From assembly GCA_900321515.1 (NCBI GenBank), contig ONWI01000176.1, forward strand, positions 1-6,569: a DNA stretch of 6,569 nt, read 5' to 3'. A model generated the notes under the pieces. That model saw only the letters and a list, made by a program, of their open reading frames with translations, ran no database searches and had not been told where the DNA came from. The position numbers and the translations under genes are program-made. The DNA is from an uncultured Eubacteriales bacterium. Its GTDB lineage: Bacteria; Bacillota; Clostridia; Oscillospirales; Acutalibacteraceae. Position 1 is the first letter of the stretch; every line of letters begins with the position of its first letter. Below are positions 5,300 to 6,569 of this stretch, piece by piece.

Positions 5300-5394
5300 A
5301 ACTGTGCAGAAATAATGAATACATTTAGCTCGTCAGAATGCCGAAGGACACTTTATTTTTTGGCAGTAAACAACTGATTAAATTCTGCACAGTT
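5300..5394. repeat. 95-nt inverted-repeat element next to the terminator
   Basis: AACTGTGCAGAA (5300-5311) and TTCTGCACAGTT (5383-5394) are perfect 12-bp inverted arms. Nested short complements lie inside: TCAG with CTGA, and TGCC with GGCA. The element falls just after the stop of the minus GH114-like gene, in its 3' untranslated region. The core ACTGTGC also occurs in the terminator stem (5284-5290). TTAGT abuts the left arm (5295-5299) and recurs 2 nt beyond the right arm (5397-5401), which is reminiscent of a target duplication but offset. It could be a folded 3' UTR RNA or a small MITE-like remnant. Confidence 0.5.
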
Positions 5395-5405
5395 CCTTAG
5401 TCAAT

Positions 5406-6569
5406 TCAGTCTGGGGTTACCGTCTGAAATACCGTGTTTTTCTCTTTGTTGTGTTCTTCCGATTTATCAACGGCTCTTATCACCATGTAATATGTCTTGC
5501 CGCTCTCCAGTCCGCTAATCTCAGCCCGATAAGGAATGGCGTCATATTGCCCCTGCTCGTATTCATCTGAGACGGTCGGTTCCAGAATCATCTTCTTTGA
5601 ATTATTAAGCTCGGGATCGGCTTCAAAATCAAATGGCGTGTCTTTATAATAAAGCACATATGTTACGCCTGTCTTGTCCAGCGCGACGTCCCAAGTAACG
5701 ATGGCGCCGCCTTTTGTCGCTTCGGCGGAGCATATGCCAATTCTCGGCTCCGGTTCATGCGGTGGCCACACGGTTGAATTATTGTATACGCTGCTCCATG
5801 CCGGCTCCTCGTCATCATTGGTGATGCGGTTGTCCAGCACAAAATCGTTGATCATGGTCAGATTTGCGTTCGTAATATAATGCGAGAATCCCGCAATATT
5901 CTCTGCTTCCGCGATTTCCTCGCGCAGTATGGCGAGACCGGATCCCTTTTTGCCGTTGAGTGCTTTTTTCAGGCCGTATTCCTCCGGTCCTTCCGCATAT
6001 CCGAGCGACAGCACCGTGAATCCGTCCGGACGGTTTGCCTCAACCGAGAGTTTAGGAAGCTGATTGTATTTATTGTCAGCGAAGAATCCTTCATTGAAGA
6101 GCTGTGTCGGATTGGAATCAAGCATATAGCTCTCAAAGAAAAGATAATCGAGATTGGTGCGCGTGGAGTATTTGTAGTGTTCCAGCAGGTGATTGAAGAA
6201 GAAAAGACCTCGGTTCTGGCATATCAGCTTGTCGGGGTAATTCTTCCTGACCCTCTCCAGGAAATCATTCACACCGGGCGCTGTCCACTCAAATCTTGTC
6301 TTGCCCGGATCCTCGTCCGAGGTGTAACCGTTTGGAGCACAGGTGTCAACGGTGTCGAGAAAGAGTCCGTCGCACCCAAGACCTCTGCCGTAATCCTCTG
6401 TAAGAATCTCCTTGATACCCGGAACATTGTCGTCGCCGTCAAACTTCATGTTGTCCAGCACGTCGTACCAGTTCGGATCGCCTATGTTGGTGTATGCGCA
6501 TGTAAAATAAGGATTGAAATCCGGTTTGCCGTCGCGGACGTTGTCATCCAGATAATATGATGCAAAGCC
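5406..6569 (-). CDS. GH114/TM1410-like putative glycosidase with C-terminal Fn3-like domain, 5' end missing
   Basis: The frame stays open to the right edge, so only the C-terminal 387 residues are visible; the GTG at 6461 is internal, not a start. The fragment begins G-F-A-S-Y-Y-L-D-D-N and carries features of the TIM-barrel GH114 / TM1410 family (PF03537): Y-Y-L-D near its start, P-D-F-N-P-Y-F, G-D-P-N-W-Y-D, then G-C-D-G-L-F-L-D-T-V-D with Asp72 and Asp75, and L-D-Y-L-F-F-E-S with Glu146. The acidic residues lie where barrel-end catalytic residues are expected. Known GH114 members cut alpha-1,4-linked galactosamine polymers; whether this one does is inference. From about 275 to the end a beta-sandwich of Fn3 type follows (I-V-T-W, Y-V-L-Y-Y, S-G-L-E-S-G-K-T-Y-Y-M-V-I-R-A-V-D). 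Such proteins are normally exported; any signal peptide would be outside the window. It ends at the terminator 5246-5296. Confidence 0.72.
   Translation of the reverse strand, partial: GFASYYLDDNVRDGKPDFNPYFTCAYTNIGDPNWYDVLDNMKFDGDDNVPGIKEILTEDYGRGLGCDGLFLDTVDTCAPNGYTSDEDPGKTRFEWTAPGVNDFLERVRKNYPDKLICQNRGLFFFNHLLEHYKYSTRTNLDYLFFESYMLDSNPTQLFNEGFFADNKYNQLPKLSVEANRPDGFTVLSLGYAEGPEEYGLKKALNGKKGSGLAILREEIAEAENIAGFSHYITNANLTMINDFVLDNRITNDDEEPAWSSVYNNSTVWPPHEPEPRIGICSAEATKGGAIVTWDVALDKTGVTYVLYYKDTPFDFEADPELNNSKKMILEPTVSDEYEQGQYDAIPYRAEISGLESGKTYYMVIRAVDKSEEHNKEKNTVFQTVTPD

Noticed and set aside
5295..5401. TTAGT as a target-site duplication flanking a MITE
   Set aside because: The right copy is offset by two bases from the inverted-repeat end and the element carries no further transposon signs, so mobility is not claimed.
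5880..6560. 226-codon plus-strand open frame
   Set aside because: It is antisense to the GH114-like gene, which has clear domain motifs and an open frame to the window edge.

Overview
The window looks like a chromosomal stretch from an anaerobic, low-GC Gram-positive bacterium, probably a gut-type Clostridia member (Oscillospiraceae/Lachnospiraceae-like). This is an inference from three things: strong AGGAG-type ribosome binding sites with frequent GTG starts, near-consensus sigma-A promoters with 17-bp spacers, and the gene content (a TIGR03905/TSCPD protein, a lipoprotein GH13 amylase, and a GH114-like protein with a C-terminal Fn3 domain). I cannot name a species. No rRNA, tRNA, CRISPR array, insertion sequence or phage structural gene is visible.

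Layout. 1-448 (minus): the N-terminal part of a membrane acyltransferase of the acyltransferase-3 family, cut by the left edge, with a near-consensus promoter and a perfect dyad at its transcription start. 449-775: divergent intergenic region with that promoter and a second near-consensus promoter for 776-1033 (plus), a small four-cysteine TSCPD-domain protein. 1059-1886 (minus): a classical short-chain dehydrogenase/reductase, convergent with the previous gene across only 25 bp. 1887-2014: divergent control region with a perfect consensus promoter overlapped by a dyad. 2015-3835 (plus): a secreted, lipid-anchored alpha-amylase-type GH13 enzyme with a complete catalytic triad. 3858-3909: a strong hairpin, probably a shared terminator. 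3987-4289 (minus): a 100-residue two-helix membrane protein of unknown function. 4290-4629: a 340-bp AT-rich divergent region rich in repeats and palindromes. 4630-5223 (plus): an XRE-type HTH plus S24 (LexA/CI-like) self-cleaving repressor. 5246-5296: a strong bidirectional terminator, followed by a 95-nt inverted-repeat element at 5300-5394. 5406-6569 (minus): the C-terminal part of a GH114/TM1410-like putative glycosidase with an Fn3-like tail, cut by the right edge.

How the parts relate. Almost every gene is its own transcription unit, alternating in strand, so there is no clear multi-gene operon. Two genes point to extracellular polysaccharide breakdown (GH13 lipoprotein, GH114-like protein) and one to modification of envelope glycans (acyltransferase). 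The most system-like part is 3987-5223: a cleavable repressor divergent from a small membrane protein, with repeated TGAGAAGAA motifs in both leaders and promoters. This suggests, but does not prove, a self-contained damage-responsive regulatory pair. Most of the rest is ordinary chromosomal content.
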